Source of the DNA: Streptomyces sp. CCM_MD2014
GTDB lineage: Bacteria > Actinomycetota > Actinomycetes > Streptomycetales > Streptomycetaceae
Direction: 5' to 3'
Length of the DNA: 64,000 nt
NCBI RefSeq assembly: GCF_000772045.1
Contig: NZ_CP009754.1
Coordinates: forward strand, 2,728,001-2,792,000
Below, piece by piece: positions 40,034-50,682 of this stretch. Under the pieces are notes generated by a model. The model had not been told where the DNA came from. It saw only the letters and a program-made list of their open reading frames with translations, and did no database searches. Made by a program: the position numbers and the translations under genes. Position 1 is the stretch's first letter. Each line of letters opens with the position of its first letter.

Positions 40034-41836
40034 TTACTTCTTGGGGTTCTTCAGGCCGATGTTCACGAAGTCGTACATACCGCTGTAGGCGTCGGTGGTG
40101 TACACGTTCGCGATGTTGCTGGAGCGCCAGTTGATGAACTTCTCGAAGACGAAGGGCAGGTAGTACGCGCCCTCCATCACCTTGTGGTTGATCTCGGTGG
40201 CGATCTTCTCCTTGGCCGCGTCGTCCTTGGCGGTCAGGTAGTCGGCGAAGAGACCGTCGATCTTCGGGTCGTCGATCATCGCGAAGTTGTTGTTCGCGCT
40301 GTCGAGGATGTAGTCGCTGTGCCACAGCGGCAGACCGTAGCCCTGCACGGACGGGAAGTCCGGGCCCCAGCCCATGATGATGATGCCGTAGCCCTTCTTC
40401 TTCACGTTCGTGGGGCTACCGATGACGCTGGCGTACTGCGAGCCGTCGTACTGGTCGATCTCGACGTTGATGCCGACCTTCTTCAGCGAGGCCTGGAGGG
40501 ACTCGGCGGTGGCGACCTCGACCGGCTTGTTGTTGCGGACCGCGATGGTGGTCTTGAAGCCGTTCGGCTTGCCGCAGGCCTTCAGCTCTTCCTTGGCCTT
40601 CTCGACGTTGCCCTTCTTGTTGGCACCGGCCATCTCGTACGGGTCGTACTTCTGGCCCTCGGAGCCCGGGACGGCGGGCGGCAGCATGTTGGTGCCGATG
40701 TCACCACCGGCGATCGGGCCGCCGCGCGCGGTCTGCAGGGAGACGTGGTCGGCTCCGTAGAGCACGGCCTTGCGGCAGTGGAGGTTGTTGAACGGCTCCA
40801 CGTTCTGCGGGAACGCGGCGTACCGGATGTAACCCGAGACCGGGTTGTCCAGGTTCTCCTTGTGCTCCTTCAGCGCCGTGGTGCGGCCCTGCGGGGACAG
40901 ACCGGTCTGGGCCAGGTCGATGTCGTAGTCGCCGGCGATCAGGCGGGCGTCCATGTCGTTGGCGTTGGTGAAGAACTTGATCGTGATCTTGTCCGGGTAC
41001 GCCTTGCGGACCGGGTCCGAGCTCTGCTTCCACTCGGTGTTGCGGACCAGGGTCAGGTCCTTGCCCGGGTTGTACGACTCGAACTTGTACGGGCCCGAGG
41101 AGAACGGGTGCAGACCGTACTTGGACTTGGTGTCCTTGTCCTGGCGGACCGGGGACGCCGAGGTCAGCGCGAGCATCTCCTCGAAGTCCGAGTTGGCCTT
41201 CGGCAGGTGGAAGACGATGGTCTTGTCGTCCGGCGTCTCGATCGCCTTCAGACCCAGCTTGTCCTTGGACTTGTCCTTGTACGGGCCCTTGTACTCGTCC
41301 TTGGGGTCGAGCACCTCCTTGAGGTACGTCGGACCGCCGGACAGCACGTCCTGCGCCCACACGCGCTCGATGCCGTACTTGACGTCCTTGGAGGTGATCG
41401 GCTTGCCGTCCTCCCAGGTGATGCCGTCACGCAGGGTGTACGTGTAGGTCTTGCCGTCGTCCGAGACCTTGGCGACGTCGGTGGCGAGGTCGGGGGTGAC
41501 CTCGGCGCCGGTCTTGCCCGGCTCCGTCTTGTTCGTGACGAGCTGGCGGCTGTAGTAGCGGGAGAAGTTCCACATGAAGCCGTAGTAGCCACGCGTGGTG
41601 TCCCACGAGTCGGCGTCCTGCGTGCTGGCGAACTTCAGCGTCCCGCCCTTCTTGGCCTCGGAGGCCTGGGCGACCTTGTTGTTGGCGGCGTCGAAGCCGG
41701 CCGCGCCGTTCTTCGAACCGCTGCCGCCGTCGTCGTCGCCGCCGCCGCCGCACGCCGCCGTGGTCAGCAGCGCGGCGACCACTGCGGCAGCGGCCAAAGC
41801 CTGCTTGCGCCGCCCTGAGGTGCGTTGGGTAGTCAC
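40034..41836 (-). CDS. oppA: Oligopeptide-binding lipoprotein
   Basis: A 600-residue extracellular substrate-binding protein (SBP_bac_5), tethered by lipid. The signal peptide ends LLTTAAC (lipobox), followed by a Gly/Asp-rich linker (GGGGDDDGGSGS). The fold includes typical blocks: TLRDGITWEDGKPITSKDVKYGIERV and YLPFVFEKFINWRSSNIANV. GTG 41836 follows ggagga. It binds peptides of unknown length. It is the second gene of the opp cluster, downstream of oppC. Confidence 0.93.
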   Translation of the reverse strand: MTTQRTSGRRKQALAAAAVVAALLTTAACGGGGDDDGGSGSKNGAAGFDAANNKVAQASEAKKGGTLKFASTQDADSWDTTRGYYGFMWNFSRYYSRQLVTNKTEPGKTGAEVTPDLATDVAKVSDDGKTYTYTLRDGITWEDGKPITSKDVKYGIERVWAQDVLSGGPTYLKEVLDPKDEYKGPYKDKSKDKLGLKAIETPDDKTIVFHLPKANSDFEEMLALTSASPVRQDKDTKSKYGLHPFSSGPYKFESYNPGKDLTLVRNTEWKQSSDPVRKAYPDKITIKFFTNANDMDARLIAGDYDIDLAQTGLSPQGRTTALKEHKENLDNPVSGYIRYAAFPQNVEPFNNLHCRKAVLYGADHVSLQTARGGPIAGGDIGTNMLPPAVPGSEGQKYDPYEMAGANKKGNVEKAKEELKACGKPNGFKTTIAVRNNKPVEVATAESLQASLKKVGINVEIDQYDGSQYASVIGSPTNVKKKGYGIIIMGWGPDFPSVQGYGLPLWHSDYILDSANNNFAMIDDPKIDGLFADYLTAKDDAAKEKIATEINHKVMEGAYYLPFVFEKFINWRSSNIANVYTTDAYSGMYDFVNIGLKNPKK

Positions 41837-41906
41837 GATCTCGGATCCTCCGGATTAGATGAGAGACCCCGTGCAGGTGCCACGGGTCGCTTTGCGGTAC
41901 GGCAGG

Positions 41907-42914
41907 TCAGCGGGATCCCTTCGGGTCCAACGCGTCGCGCACGCCGTCACCGAAGAGGTTGAAGGCAAGAACGGTGATGAAGATCGCCACACCGGGGACC
42001 ACCATGTACATCGGGTCCGACTTGTAGTAGTCGATCGCGCTCGAGAGCATCTGCCCCCAGGACGACGTGGGCGGCTTGACGCCCACGCCCAGGAAGCTGA
42101 GCGCCGCCTCGGTGAGGATGTTGGTCGGGATCATCATCGTCGTGTAGACGATGATCGGCGCCACCAGGTTGGGCAGCAGTTCCTTGAACAGGATGTAGAA
42201 CCGCCCGGCCCCCAGCGACCGGGCCGCCTCGACGTACTCCCGTTCACGCATCGAGAGGGTCTGGCCGCGGACCACGCGGCCGATGTAGGGCCAGCCGAAG
42301 AAGCCGATGACCACGATCATCATGAGCAGGCGCACACCCGTGCCGCTCAGCCCCAGCATGGAGTCCGGCATCACGGAGACCAGCGCGATGATGAACAGCA
42401 GCTGCGGGAAGGCCAGCAGGCCGTCCATGATCCGGCTGATGAGGGAGTCGACCCAGCCGCCGAAGAAGCCGGCGAGGACACCCAGAACGGTGCCGATGAC
42501 CACGGCGACCATGGCGGACAGGAAGCCGACGAGCAGCGAGATCCGGGCGCCGTGGACGATGCGGGCGAAGATGTCACGGCCGTTGACCGGCTCCACACCG
42601 AGCCAGTGCTCGCCGCTGACGCCGCCCAGGGAGCCCGTGGGGGTGCCGAAGAGCGGGTCGATCATGTCCTCGTTGTACGCGTTGGGCTCCTGCCCGTACA
42701 GGGAGGTGATCAGGGGCGCGAAGACGGCGACCAGGATGAGGAGCAGCACCACGATGCCGCCCGCGAGGGCCAGCCGGTCCTTCTTCAGGCGCTCCCAGGC
42801 GATCCGGCCCAGGGAGCGGCCTTGTACCGACTTGGCCTCGGCGCCGGCGACCGCCGCTTCCTCTGCCGCACTCGGGGCCGCTTCCGCGGTCGGCTCGTGC
42901 AATGGTGCCGTCAT
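41907..42914 (-). CDS. oppC: Oligopeptide ABC transporter permease (OppC-type), first gene
   Basis: A 335-residue permease with an Ala/Glu-rich N-terminal cytoplasmic arm (about 45 residues), about six helices and the EAA loop EREYVEAARSLGAGRFYILFKELLPN. The C-terminal TSSWGQMLSSAIDYYKSDPMYMVVPG block is typical of OppC/DppC. ATG 42914 follows gagggg. Being first, ahead of the binding protein, is an atypical order (C-A-B-D-F rather than A-B-C-D-F). Confidence 0.93.
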   Translation of the reverse strand: MTAPLHEPTAEAAPSAAEEAAVAGAEAKSVQGRSLGRIAWERLKKDRLALAGGIVVLLLILVAVFAPLITSLYGQEPNAYNEDMIDPLFGTPTGSLGGVSGEHWLGVEPVNGRDIFARIVHGARISLLVGFLSAMVAVVIGTVLGVLAGFFGGWVDSLISRIMDGLLAFPQLLFIIALVSVMPDSMLGLSGTGVRLLMMIVVIGFFGWPYIGRVVRGQTLSMREREYVEAARSLGAGRFYILFKELLPNLVAPIIVYTTMMIPTNILTEAALSFLGVGVKPPTSSWGQMLSSAIDYYKSDPMYMVVPGVAIFITVLAFNLFGDGVRDALDPKGSR

Positions 42915-43225
42915 CTGGCAGGGACCCCTCTCAACCGGCGGTAGCCGGCCCGCACTTGCCGCTGTAGCGGCGTGATCAGTCCGTCGTACAAAGGGGCGAG
43001 CATCCACCCCTTGTTGCGGGAGTCTTCAACGCTTTGGCGATCTGTAGCCAGAGCTGACGGGGAATGGATGCGCAACCGTGATGCTGTTCGAGGTGTTCCG
43101 TTATCCGGACAGTGGGTAACGGGGGCCGGACGGGGGCGAGTTGGACATCGGGGACATGAGGGCGCTTTGCGCCTTCATCTACGCGCGAAGATCCCCTCTT
43201 CCGACGGGCGGACGGCCCCCCGCCG
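42915..43225. other. 311-base noncoding stretch upstream of oppC
   Basis: I see no gene here. It holds the probable opp promoter, a gccgct-gt-agcggc palindrome (42958-42971) near the oppC leader, and the separate 43098-43122 inverted repeat. No conserved RNA motif was recognised. Confidence 0.6.
43098..43122. promoter_or_regulatory. Imperfect palindrome upstream of the opp operon
   Basis: ccgttatcc at 43098-43106 and gggtaacgg at 43114-43122 match with one mismatch, 7 bases apart, in the oppC upstream region. It is a possible operator for an unidentified regulator. Confidence 0.45.
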
Positions 43226-44023
43226 TCAGTACCGGCTACCGGCCGGAGGGTATCCGTACCCGCCCGCCGGTGCCTGGGCGGGGGCACCCGCGTGGGCCTC
43301 GCGGTCGTAGAACGGGCGGGCGTTGGCGCGCAGCCACAGGGCGACCGGATCGTGGGTGTCGGTCATCGCCACCGTCGACACCGGCAGCCCGTCCGGCACC
43401 GCGCCGACGGACTGCTGCATCATCGCGCGCACCGCGTCGACGGCCGGCGGGGAGGTGTCGTACACGTCCAGGCCGATGGCGAGATACGGCGCCCCGAGCG
43501 CCGGCTGCACCCAGGCGCGGCGCAGCGCGCGGACCGCCGGGGTGCGGTGGGCGTTCTGCGCGAGCAGGGCGTAGAACTGGGGAATCTCGATGGCCGGTTC
43601 GGACAGCCGCAGCGGACCGGCCGGCTGGCGGTCCAGGCCGGAGGCGATACGGCGCAGGTCGAGCCAGGGGATGCCGACGCCGCCGCCGGGGGCGTGCGGG
43701 TTGAGCCACAGGCCGTAGTGGTCCGGGTAGAGGGCGCGCGCGACCTCCAGGCCGTCGACCACCTCGTACGACCGGTTCCAGCCGCTGGCCGACAGCTCCT
43801 GGGCGGAGGTCACGCAGGGCGCGTAACCGTAGCCCTCGACCTCCATGTTCCCGTACTGGGCGTCCGGGGAGCCGGCCTGTCCGTGCCACAGCAGCATCCA
43901 GACCTGGCCGGAGGCGGGGGTGGCGAGGGCGCGCAGCAGGGCCTCGTAGGCGTCGTAGCGCCCGGGCGTCACCTGGCGCAGCATGTGCTCGACCTGTCCG
44001 GTCGTGGTGCCGCTGGCGCTCAC
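43226..44023 (-). CDS. SseB-like (enhanced serine sensitivity) protein 1
   Basis: A 265-residue cytosolic protein with SseB N- and C-terminal domain similarity. The N-terminal GQVWMLLWHGQ block and PCVTSAQELSASG, and the C-terminal DPVALWLRANARPFYDRE, are typical. Proline- and glycine-rich tail (APAQAPAGGYGYPPAGSRY). SseB proteins are linked to serine sensitivity, but their biochemistry is unclear. A paralogue lies immediately upstream (44216-44983). It is adjacent to the opp operon, on the same strand. Confidence 0.82.
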   Translation of the reverse strand: MSASGTTTGQVEHMLRQVTPGRYDAYEALLRALATPASGQVWMLLWHGQAGSPDAQYGNMEVEGYGYAPCVTSAQELSASGWNRSYEVVDGLEVARALYPDHYGLWLNPHAPGGGVGIPWLDLRRIASGLDRQPAGPLRLSEPAIEIPQFYALLAQNAHRTPAVRALRRAWVQPALGAPYLAIGLDVYDTSPPAVDAVRAMMQQSVGAVPDGLPVSTVAMTDTHDPVALWLRANARPFYDREAHAGAPAQAPAGGYGYPPAGSRY

Positions 44024-44182
44024 GCGTATCGCCCCTTCGAGAAGTTCCCCCGGTGTCGGGTCCAGCTTACGGCTCCACCGGGTGCGGGGGGCCTATGAGC
44101 TCGGCGCTCCTCGCCCTCCGGCGGGTACGGGTCCGTCGTGGTCGACCGCGCCCGCGCGACGGTGCCGGCACGTCTCGGCCCC

Positions 44183-44199
44183 GCGCCCCTTCGGGGCGC
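44183..44199 (-). terminator. Hairpin after the second SseB-like gene
   Basis: gcgcccc-ttc-ggggcgc: a 7-bp stem with a 3-base loop, starting 17 bases beyond the stop codon at 44216 on the minus strand. Confidence 0.6.
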
Positions 44200-44215
44200 T
44201 CACCCCGGCCGGCGT

Positions 44216-44983
44216 TTACAAGTCCCGGTCGTAGAAGGGGCGGACCCGTTCCCGCATCCAGTCGCAGACCGGGTCCTGGGCCGCCTCCAGGAGGACCAGG
44301 TTGACCGGGTAGCGCAGGGGGGACTTGGCCAGGGCGCGGCCGAGGGCGTCCAGGGGGAGGGCTCGGGCGTCGCCCTCCCAGTGGGTGAGTTCGACGCCGA
44401 CGTACAGGACCGGGTCGGCCGTCTCGACGGCGGCCAGGCAGCGGCGTGCGGTGCGGACCACGCCGCTGGCGGCGAACTCGGCGGAGGCGGCGGCCAGGAA
44501 GTCCACCGGGTCGTCCTGCCAGTCCGGCTCGAAGAGGCGGACCCGGCCGCCGGACGCGGGCCCGTCCAGCGGGGTGCGTCCGGCCCGGCACAGCTCGGCC
44601 ACGGCGGGCGGCGGCAGCGGGATGCCCACCACACCCTCCGGGTTCACCGCGATGCCGACCTGCGGGGGCAGGCCGCGGGCGAACTCCACGGCGGGGGCGA
44701 TGGTGTACGCCATCTGCGCACCGGCGACCTGGCGGAACTGCTCCTCGGAGCTGAACACCGGTACGTAGGCCTGGCCGTCGATCTCCAGCGAGGGCAGGTC
44801 GAGGGGGCCGCTGTGCGGGCCGCCGCCGTTGGGCAGGGGTATCCACAGGAAGCTGCGGCCGAGGACCTCCACGATCCGGCCGCCGGCCGTCGGGACGCCG
44901 AGGGAGGCGGACAGCACCTCCTCCAGCTCGTTGCCGGGCCACCCGCCGTGCGGATGGGGGTGCGCCTGTGCCGGGAAGTCCAT
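44216..44983 (-). CDS. SseB-like protein 2
   Basis: A 255-residue paralogue of the gene at 43226. It has a His/Pro N-terminus (AQAHPHPHGGWPGN), the SseB N-domain (GQAYVPVFSSEEQFRQV) and ends DWMRERVRPFYDRDL, sharing the RPFYDR motif with its neighbour. ATG 44983 follows aggtagg. Duplication of an SseB gene in tandem is notable. Their function is unknown; the name comes from a serine-sensitivity phenotype in E. coli. Confidence 0.8.
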   Translation of the reverse strand: MDFPAQAHPHPHGGWPGNELEEVLSASLGVPTAGGRIVEVLGRSFLWIPLPNGGGPHSGPLDLPSLEIDGQAYVPVFSSEEQFRQVAGAQMAYTIAPAVEFARGLPPQVGIAVNPEGVVGIPLPPPAVAELCRAGRTPLDGPASGGRVRLFEPDWQDDPVDFLAAASAEFAASGVVRTARRCLAAVETADPVLYVGVELTHWEGDARALPLDALGRALAKSPLRYPVNLVLLEAAQDPVCDWMRERVRPFYDRDL

Positions 44984-45084
44984 CTGCCTACCTACCGCCT
45001 GCCTGGTACCGCCGTTCACGGCCGCCTCGTGGCCGCTTCGTGGCTGAAAGGCTAACCCGTTCGGCCCCGCGGCCCTACCGTGCG

Positions 45085-45753
45085 TCACCCCGTGAAGGCG
45101 ATCCGGCGCAGGGTGTCGGCCGCCGCCCGGTCCAGGACGACCGCCGAGGCGCAGCCGGCGGGCAGGGTGCCCCCGGTCACCGCGCGCAGCAGGCGGGAGT
45201 TGGCCGCGCGGTGGCGCAGGAACGCGTACCGCGACACGCCCCGGCCGCGCTCGCGCTGGCCGGCCAGGGCATCGCCGGGAGCGACGTCGAGGAGCAGCAG
45301 GTGGAGGGTGCCGTCCCGGCGGCGGGCCTCGCGGGCCAGCCAGCCGCGCACCCAGGCCTGGGTGCCGCAGTCGTGCACGACGACGCCCTCGCCGGAGCGC
45401 AGCGCGCGGCGCAGTCCGGCGTAGTGGGCGAGGCGGACCAGGGGGCGGTAGAGCGCGTACGGCAGCAGGCGCGGCATGCGCCGGTCCCAGCGGTCGCGGG
45501 TGTCCTGGGAGTCGATGCGGCGGCCGCGCACGGTGCGCCGCATCAGCGTGGACTTGCCGCTGCCGGGCAGGCCGGTGATCACCACCAGGTCGCGGGGCCC
45601 GAAGAGGAGGGCGTGCGGGCTGCGGCCGTCGCGGTCCCTGAGGTCCCGGACGACGGGTGCGGGCAGTGGGGCGCAGGCCTCCGGAGCGGGAGAGACGGGC
45701 TGCTTGGGCAGCGGGAGTCCCGAGGTCGTGGCGTACGCCGTGGTCCTGTTCAC
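45085..45753 (-). CDS. P-loop kinase/AAA-type ATP-binding protein
   Basis: A 222-residue protein with a Walker A motif (VVITGLPGSGKSTLMRR), a helical middle (ALYRPLVRLAHYAGLRRALRSGEGVVVHDCGTQ) and a C-terminal Arg-rich region (AGQRERGRGVSRYAFLRHRAA). It resembles the zeta-toxin-like or small-molecule kinase group. GTG 45753 follows ggggagga. No antitoxin-like partner is adjacent, so a toxin role is not supported. A palindrome lies in its leader. Confidence 0.75.
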   Translation of the reverse strand: MNRTTAYATTSGLPLPKQPVSPAPEACAPLPAPVVRDLRDRDGRSPHALLFGPRDLVVITGLPGSGKSTLMRRTVRGRRIDSQDTRDRWDRRMPRLLPYALYRPLVRLAHYAGLRRALRSGEGVVVHDCGTQAWVRGWLAREARRRDGTLHLLLLDVAPGDALAGQRERGRGVSRYAFLRHRAANSRLLRAVTGGTLPAGCASAVVLDRAAADTLRRIAFTG

Positions 45754-45775
45754 CGTGATCGTCCTCCCCTGGGGC

Positions 45776-45789
45776 GGTACACGAGTACC
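45776..45789. promoter_or_regulatory. Palindrome in the leader of the P-loop kinase gene
   Basis: ggtac-acga-gtacc: a perfect 5-bp palindrome 22 bases upstream of the GTG start. On the minus strand a tacact sequence upstream could be a -10 element. Possible operator. Confidence 0.4.
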
Positions 45790-45934
45790 TCCCCGTCGAG
45801 TGTAAAGAGAAGGTAATGCGCGGGTCTCGCGTTTTCGTTCGCTTACTGCCACAAGCCGGTTACAGATCACGGTCTGCCACGGATGGGCCGGGCGTGCAAT
45901 GATGGCGGCGCCAACTGCATACCGGCCGTTTGAA

Positions 45935-46140
45935 TCCGCGCGGGAGAGTCCCCGGCCGCGCCGGGGCGCCGAAGGAGCAAGTCCCTCCCTTGAATCTCTC
46001 AGGCACCGTTACCGCGCGGGCGAGGCACATCTGAAAAGCGGACCGCCCCGACGGCGGTCCCACCCAAGGTGCAAGCCCTGATCGCCGTACTCCGGTGGCC
46101 GTGGCGAACCTCTCAGGTTCCGATGACAGATGGGGAGGAC
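45935..46140 (+). ncRNA. Tandem glycine riboswitch
   Basis: Two glycine-aptamer-like units in the gcvT leader. The first is closed by self-complementary arms ccgcgcgg (45935-45942 and 46011-46018), with gggagag, gccgaaggagcaag and aatctctcaggca in order. The second has cacccaaggtgcaagccctg, aacctctcaggttcc and gatgacagatgggga. These are the hallmark glycine-riboswitch elements. gcvT starts 39 bases after. Glycine binding would raise expression of the glycine-cleavage genes; glycine riboswitches controlling gcv genes are reported in Streptomyces griseus. No terminator hairpin is evident, so control may act at translation. Confidence 0.93.
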
Positions 46141-46178
46141 CGACCTCGCCACGTCCTGTCCTGGGAGACGACCGACCG

Positions 46179-47297
46179 ATGAGCAGTTCCGAACTCCGCC
46201 GTACCGCGCTCGATGCCACGCATCGCGCGCTGGGCGCGACGATGACCGACTTCGCCGGCTGGGACATGCCGCTGCGCTACGGCTCCGAGCGCGAGGAGCA
46301 CGTCGCGGTGCGCACCCGTGCCGGTCTCTTCGACCTCTCCCACATGGGCGAGATCACCGTCACCGGGCCGCAGGCGGCCGAGCTGCTGAACTTCGCGCTG
46401 GTCGGCAACATCGGCACCGTGAAGCCGGGCCGGGCGCGCTACACCATGATCTGCCGCGAGGACGGCGGCATCCTGGACGACCTGATCGTCTACCGGCTGG
46501 GGGAAGTCCGGTACATGGTCGTCGCCAACGCCTCCAACGCGCAGGTCGTGCTGGACGCGCTGACCGAGCGCGCGGCCGGCTTCGACGCCGAGGTGCGCGA
46601 CGACCGCGACGCCTACGCGCTGCTGGCGGTGCAGGGCCCCGAGTCCCCGGGCATCCTCGCGTCGCTCACCGACGCCGACCTGGACGGCCTGAAGTACTAC
46701 GCCGGTCTGCCCGGCACGGTCGCGGGCGTCCCGGCGCTGATCGCGCGCACCGGTTACACCGGCGAGGACGGCTTCGAGCTGTTCGTGAAGCCCGAGCACG
46801 CCGTCGAGCTGTGGCAGGCCCTGACCAAGGCGGGCGAGGGTGCCGGTCTGGTCCCGTGCGGCCTGTCCTGCCGGGACACGCTGCGCCTGGAGGCGGGCAT
46901 GCCGCTGTACGGCAACGAGCTGACGACCTCGCTGACGCCGTTCGACGCCGGTCTGGGCCGTGTGGTGAAGTTCGAGAAGGAGGGCGACTTCGTCGGGCGC
47001 GCGGCGCTGACGGAGGCCGCCGAGCGTGCCGCTTCGGAGCCTCCCCGCGTCCTGGTCGGGCTGGTCGCCGAGGGCCGCCGGGTCCCGCGCGCCGGGTATC
47101 CGGTCGTCGCCGGCGGCGAGGTGATCGGCGAGGTCACCTCCGGCGCCCCGTCCCCGACGCTGGGCAAGCCGATCGCCATGGCGTACGTCGACCCCGCGCA
47201 CGCGGCCCCGGGCACGGAGGGCGTCGGCGTGGACATCCGGGGCAGCCACGAGCCGTACGAGGTCGTGGCGCTGCCGTTCTACAAGCGCCGGAAGTAG
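46179..47297 (+). CDS. gcvT: Glycine cleavage system T protein (aminomethyltransferase)
   Basis: A 372-residue tetrahydrofolate-dependent enzyme that takes the aminomethyl group from the H protein, releasing ammonia and forming methylene-THF. Visible: N-terminal DFAGWDMPLRYG, LFDLSHMGEI, GGILDDLIVYRL, ARTGYTGEDGFELF and RLEAGMPLYGNEL. ATG 46179 follows gggag; the in-frame ATG at 46095 lies within the riboswitch and is not the start. First gene of the gcvT-gcvH-glyA-sdaA operon. Confidence 0.96.
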   Translation: MSSSELRRTALDATHRALGATMTDFAGWDMPLRYGSEREEHVAVRTRAGLFDLSHMGEITVTGPQAAELLNFALVGNIGTVKPGRARYTMICREDGGILDDLIVYRLGEVRYMVVANASNAQVVLDALTERAAGFDAEVRDDRDAYALLAVQGPESPGILASLTDADLDGLKYYAGLPGTVAGVPALIARTGYTGEDGFELFVKPEHAVELWQALTKAGEGAGLVPCGLSCRDTLRLEAGMPLYGNELTTSLTPFDAGLGRVVKFEKEGDFVGRAALTEAAERAASEPPRVLVGLVAEGRRVPRAGYPVVAGGEVIGEVTSGAPSPTLGKPIAMAYVDPAHAAPGTEGVGVDIRGSHEPYEVVALPFYKRRK

Positions 47298-47435
47298 ACA
47301 CTGGGCGGCACCGGCCCCAGGGACCCGGGCGGCGTCGGCGCCCGCAGCCCCGGGGCGGCGTCGCCCCCCGTGTGACGTGTTTCGCCCACCACCCCCTTCA
47401 CCAGCCACTTCCTCGCGTACAGGAGAATTCAGGCC

Positions 47436-47813
47436 ATGAGCAACCCCCAGCAGCTGCGCTACAGCAAGGAGCACGAGTGGCTGTCGGGCGCCGAGGACGG
47501 CGCCTCGACGGTCGGCATCACGGAGCACGCGGCCAACGCGCTCGGTGACGTCGTCTTCGTGCAGCTTCCCGACGTCGGCGACTCGGTGACCGCGGGCGAG
47601 ACCTGCGGCGAACTGGAGTCGACCAAGTCCGTCTCCGACCTCTACTCCCCCGTCTCCGGCGAGGTCACCGAGGTCAACGAGGACGTCGTCAACGACCCGT
47701 CGCTGGTGAACAGCGCCCCCTTCGAGGGCGGCTGGCTGTTCAAGGTGCGGATCACGGACGAGCCTGCCGACCTGCTCTCCGCCGACGAGTACACCGCCTT
47801 CACCGCCGGCTGA
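47436..47813 (+). CDS. gcvH: Glycine cleavage system H protein
   Basis: A 125-residue lipoyl carrier that shuttles the aminomethyl and electron groups among P, T and L proteins. The lipoylated Lys is in [15 protein letters not shown]-terminal [10 protein letters not shown] is the family start. It begins 138 bases after gcvT. P (gcvP) and L proteins are not in the window. Confidence 0.96.
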   Translation: MSNPQQLRYSKEHEWLSGAEDGASTVGITEHAANALGDVVFVQLPDVGDSVTAGETCGELESTKSVSDLYSPVSGEVTEVNEDVVNDPSLVNSAPFEGGWLFKVRITDEPADLLSADEYTAFTAG

Positions 47814-47827
47814 GGAGTCCCGACCCC

Positions 47828-49090
47828 ATGTCGCTTCTGAACACACCCCTGCACGAGCTGGACCCGGACGTCGCCGCCGCCGTCGACGCCGAGCTGGACC
47901 GCCAGCAGTCCACCCTCGAGATGATCGCCTCGGAGAACTTCGCCCCCCTCGCGGTCATGGAGGCCCAGGGCTCGGTCCTCACCAACAAGTACGCCGAGGG
48001 CTACCCGGGCCGCCGCTACTACGGCGGCTGCGAGCACGTCGACGTGGTCGAGCAGATCGCCATCGACCGGGTCAAGGCGCTCTTCGGCGCCGAGCACGCC
48101 AACGTGCAGCCGCACTCGGGCGCCCAGGCCAACGCCGCCGCGATGTTCGCGCTGCTCAAGCCCGGCGACACGATCATGGGTCTCAACCTCGCCCACGGCG
48201 GGCACCTGACCCACGGCATGAAGATCAATTTCTCCGGCAAGCTCTACAACGTCGTCCCCTACCACGTCGGCGACGACGGCCAGGTCGACATGGCCGAGGT
48301 GGAGCGCCTCGCCAAGGAGACCAGGCCGAAGCTGATCGTGGCCGGCTGGTCGGCCTACCCGCGTCAGCTGGACTTCGCCGCCTTCCGCAAGGTCGCGGAC
48401 GAGGTCGGCGCGTACCTGATGGTCGACATGGCGCACTTCGCCGGTCTGGTCGCGGCGGGCCTGCACCCGAACCCGGTGCCGCACGCCCACGTCGTCACCA
48501 CGACCACGCACAAGACGCTGGGCGGCCCCCGCGGCGGTGTGATCCTCTCCACGGCCGAGCTGGCCAAGAAGATCAACTCCGCCGTCTTCCCCGGTCAGCA
48601 GGGTGGGCCGCTGGAGCACGTGGTGGCCGCCAAGGCCGTCGCCTTCAAGGTCGCCGCGAGCGAGGACTTCAAGGAGCGCCAGACCCGTACGCTGGAGGGT
48701 GCCCGCATCCTGGCCGAGCGCCTGGTGCGGGACGACGCCAAGGCGGCGGGCGTCTCCGTCCTGACCGGCGGCACGGACGTCCACCTGGTCCTGGTGGACC
48801 TGCGTGACTCCGAGCTGGACGGCCAGCAGGCCGAGGACCGTCTCCACGAGGTCGGCATCACGGTCAACCGCAACGCCGTCCCCAACGACCCGCGTCCGCC
48901 GATGGTGACCTCCGGTCTGCGCATCGGTACGCCGGCCCTGGCGACCCGCGGCTTCACCGCCGAGGACTTCGCCGAGGTCGCGGACGTGATCGCCGAGGCG
49001 CTGAAGCCGTCGTACGACGCCGAGGCGCTCAAGGCCCGGGTGAAGGCCCTGGCCGACAAGCACCCGCTGTACCCGGGTCTGAACAAGTAG
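47828..49090 (+). CDS. glyA: Serine hydroxymethyltransferase
   Basis: A 420-residue PLP enzyme interconverting serine and glycine with THF. PLP Lys: [14 protein letters not shown]. Other blocks: [43 protein letters not shown]. It begins 14 bases after gcvH. In this operon it would use methylene-THF made by the glycine-cleavage system to turn a second glycine into serine. Confidence 0.97.
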   Translation: MSLLNTPLHELDPDVAAAVDAELDRQQSTLEMIASENFAPLAVMEAQGSVLTNKYAEGYPGRRYYGGCEHVDVVEQIAIDRVKALFGAEHANVQPHSGAQANAAAMFALLKPGDTIMGLNLAHGGHLTHGMKINFSGKLYNVVPYHVGDDGQVDMAEVERLAKETRPKLIVAGWSAYPRQLDFAAFRKVADEVGAYLMVDMAHFAGLVAAGLHPNPVPHAHVVTTTTHKTLGGPRGGVILSTAELAKKINSAVFPGQQGGPLEHVVAAKAVAFKVAASEDFKERQTRTLEGARILAERLVRDDAKAAGVSVLTGGTDVHLVLVDLRDSELDGQQAEDRLHEVGITVNRNAVPNDPRPPMVTSGLRIGTPALATRGFTAEDFAEVADVIAEALKPSYDAEALKARVKALADKHPLYPGLNK

Positions 49091-49106
49091 ACACCGCTCC
49101 CGAGGT

Positions 49107-49143
49107 GGGGCGCCGCGCCCGTCACAAGCGGAGCCGGCGCCCC
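49107..49143 (+). terminator. Hairpin between glyA and sdaA
   Basis: ggggcgccg (49107-49115) pairs with cggcgcccc (49135-49143), 9-bp stem, 19-base loop. It may attenuate read-through into sdaA. Confidence 0.5.
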
Positions 49144-49192
49144 GCCCGAAGCACCTTCCCCTCTGCACCACCCCCGTTCTGAGGAGTCCTCC

Positions 49193-50560
<1,368 letters not shown>

Positions 50561-50682
50561 CCGGCCGACGCGACGGGGAGGGAGCAGGAAGCGGGCGTCT
50601 CACATCGTGACATCCGCTTTCCGAAAAACAAGACGCCTGAGATCGTTGCAGGGCCCATGTTTCGCACGTGAAAGACCGAGCC

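Noticed and set aside
45085..45753. Zeta-toxin toxin-antitoxin pair
   Set aside because: A P-loop is present but there is no small antitoxin gene beside it.
46095..46178. N-terminal extension of gcvT
   Set aside because: The upstream in-frame ATG lies inside the second glycine aptamer; family homology begins at 46179.
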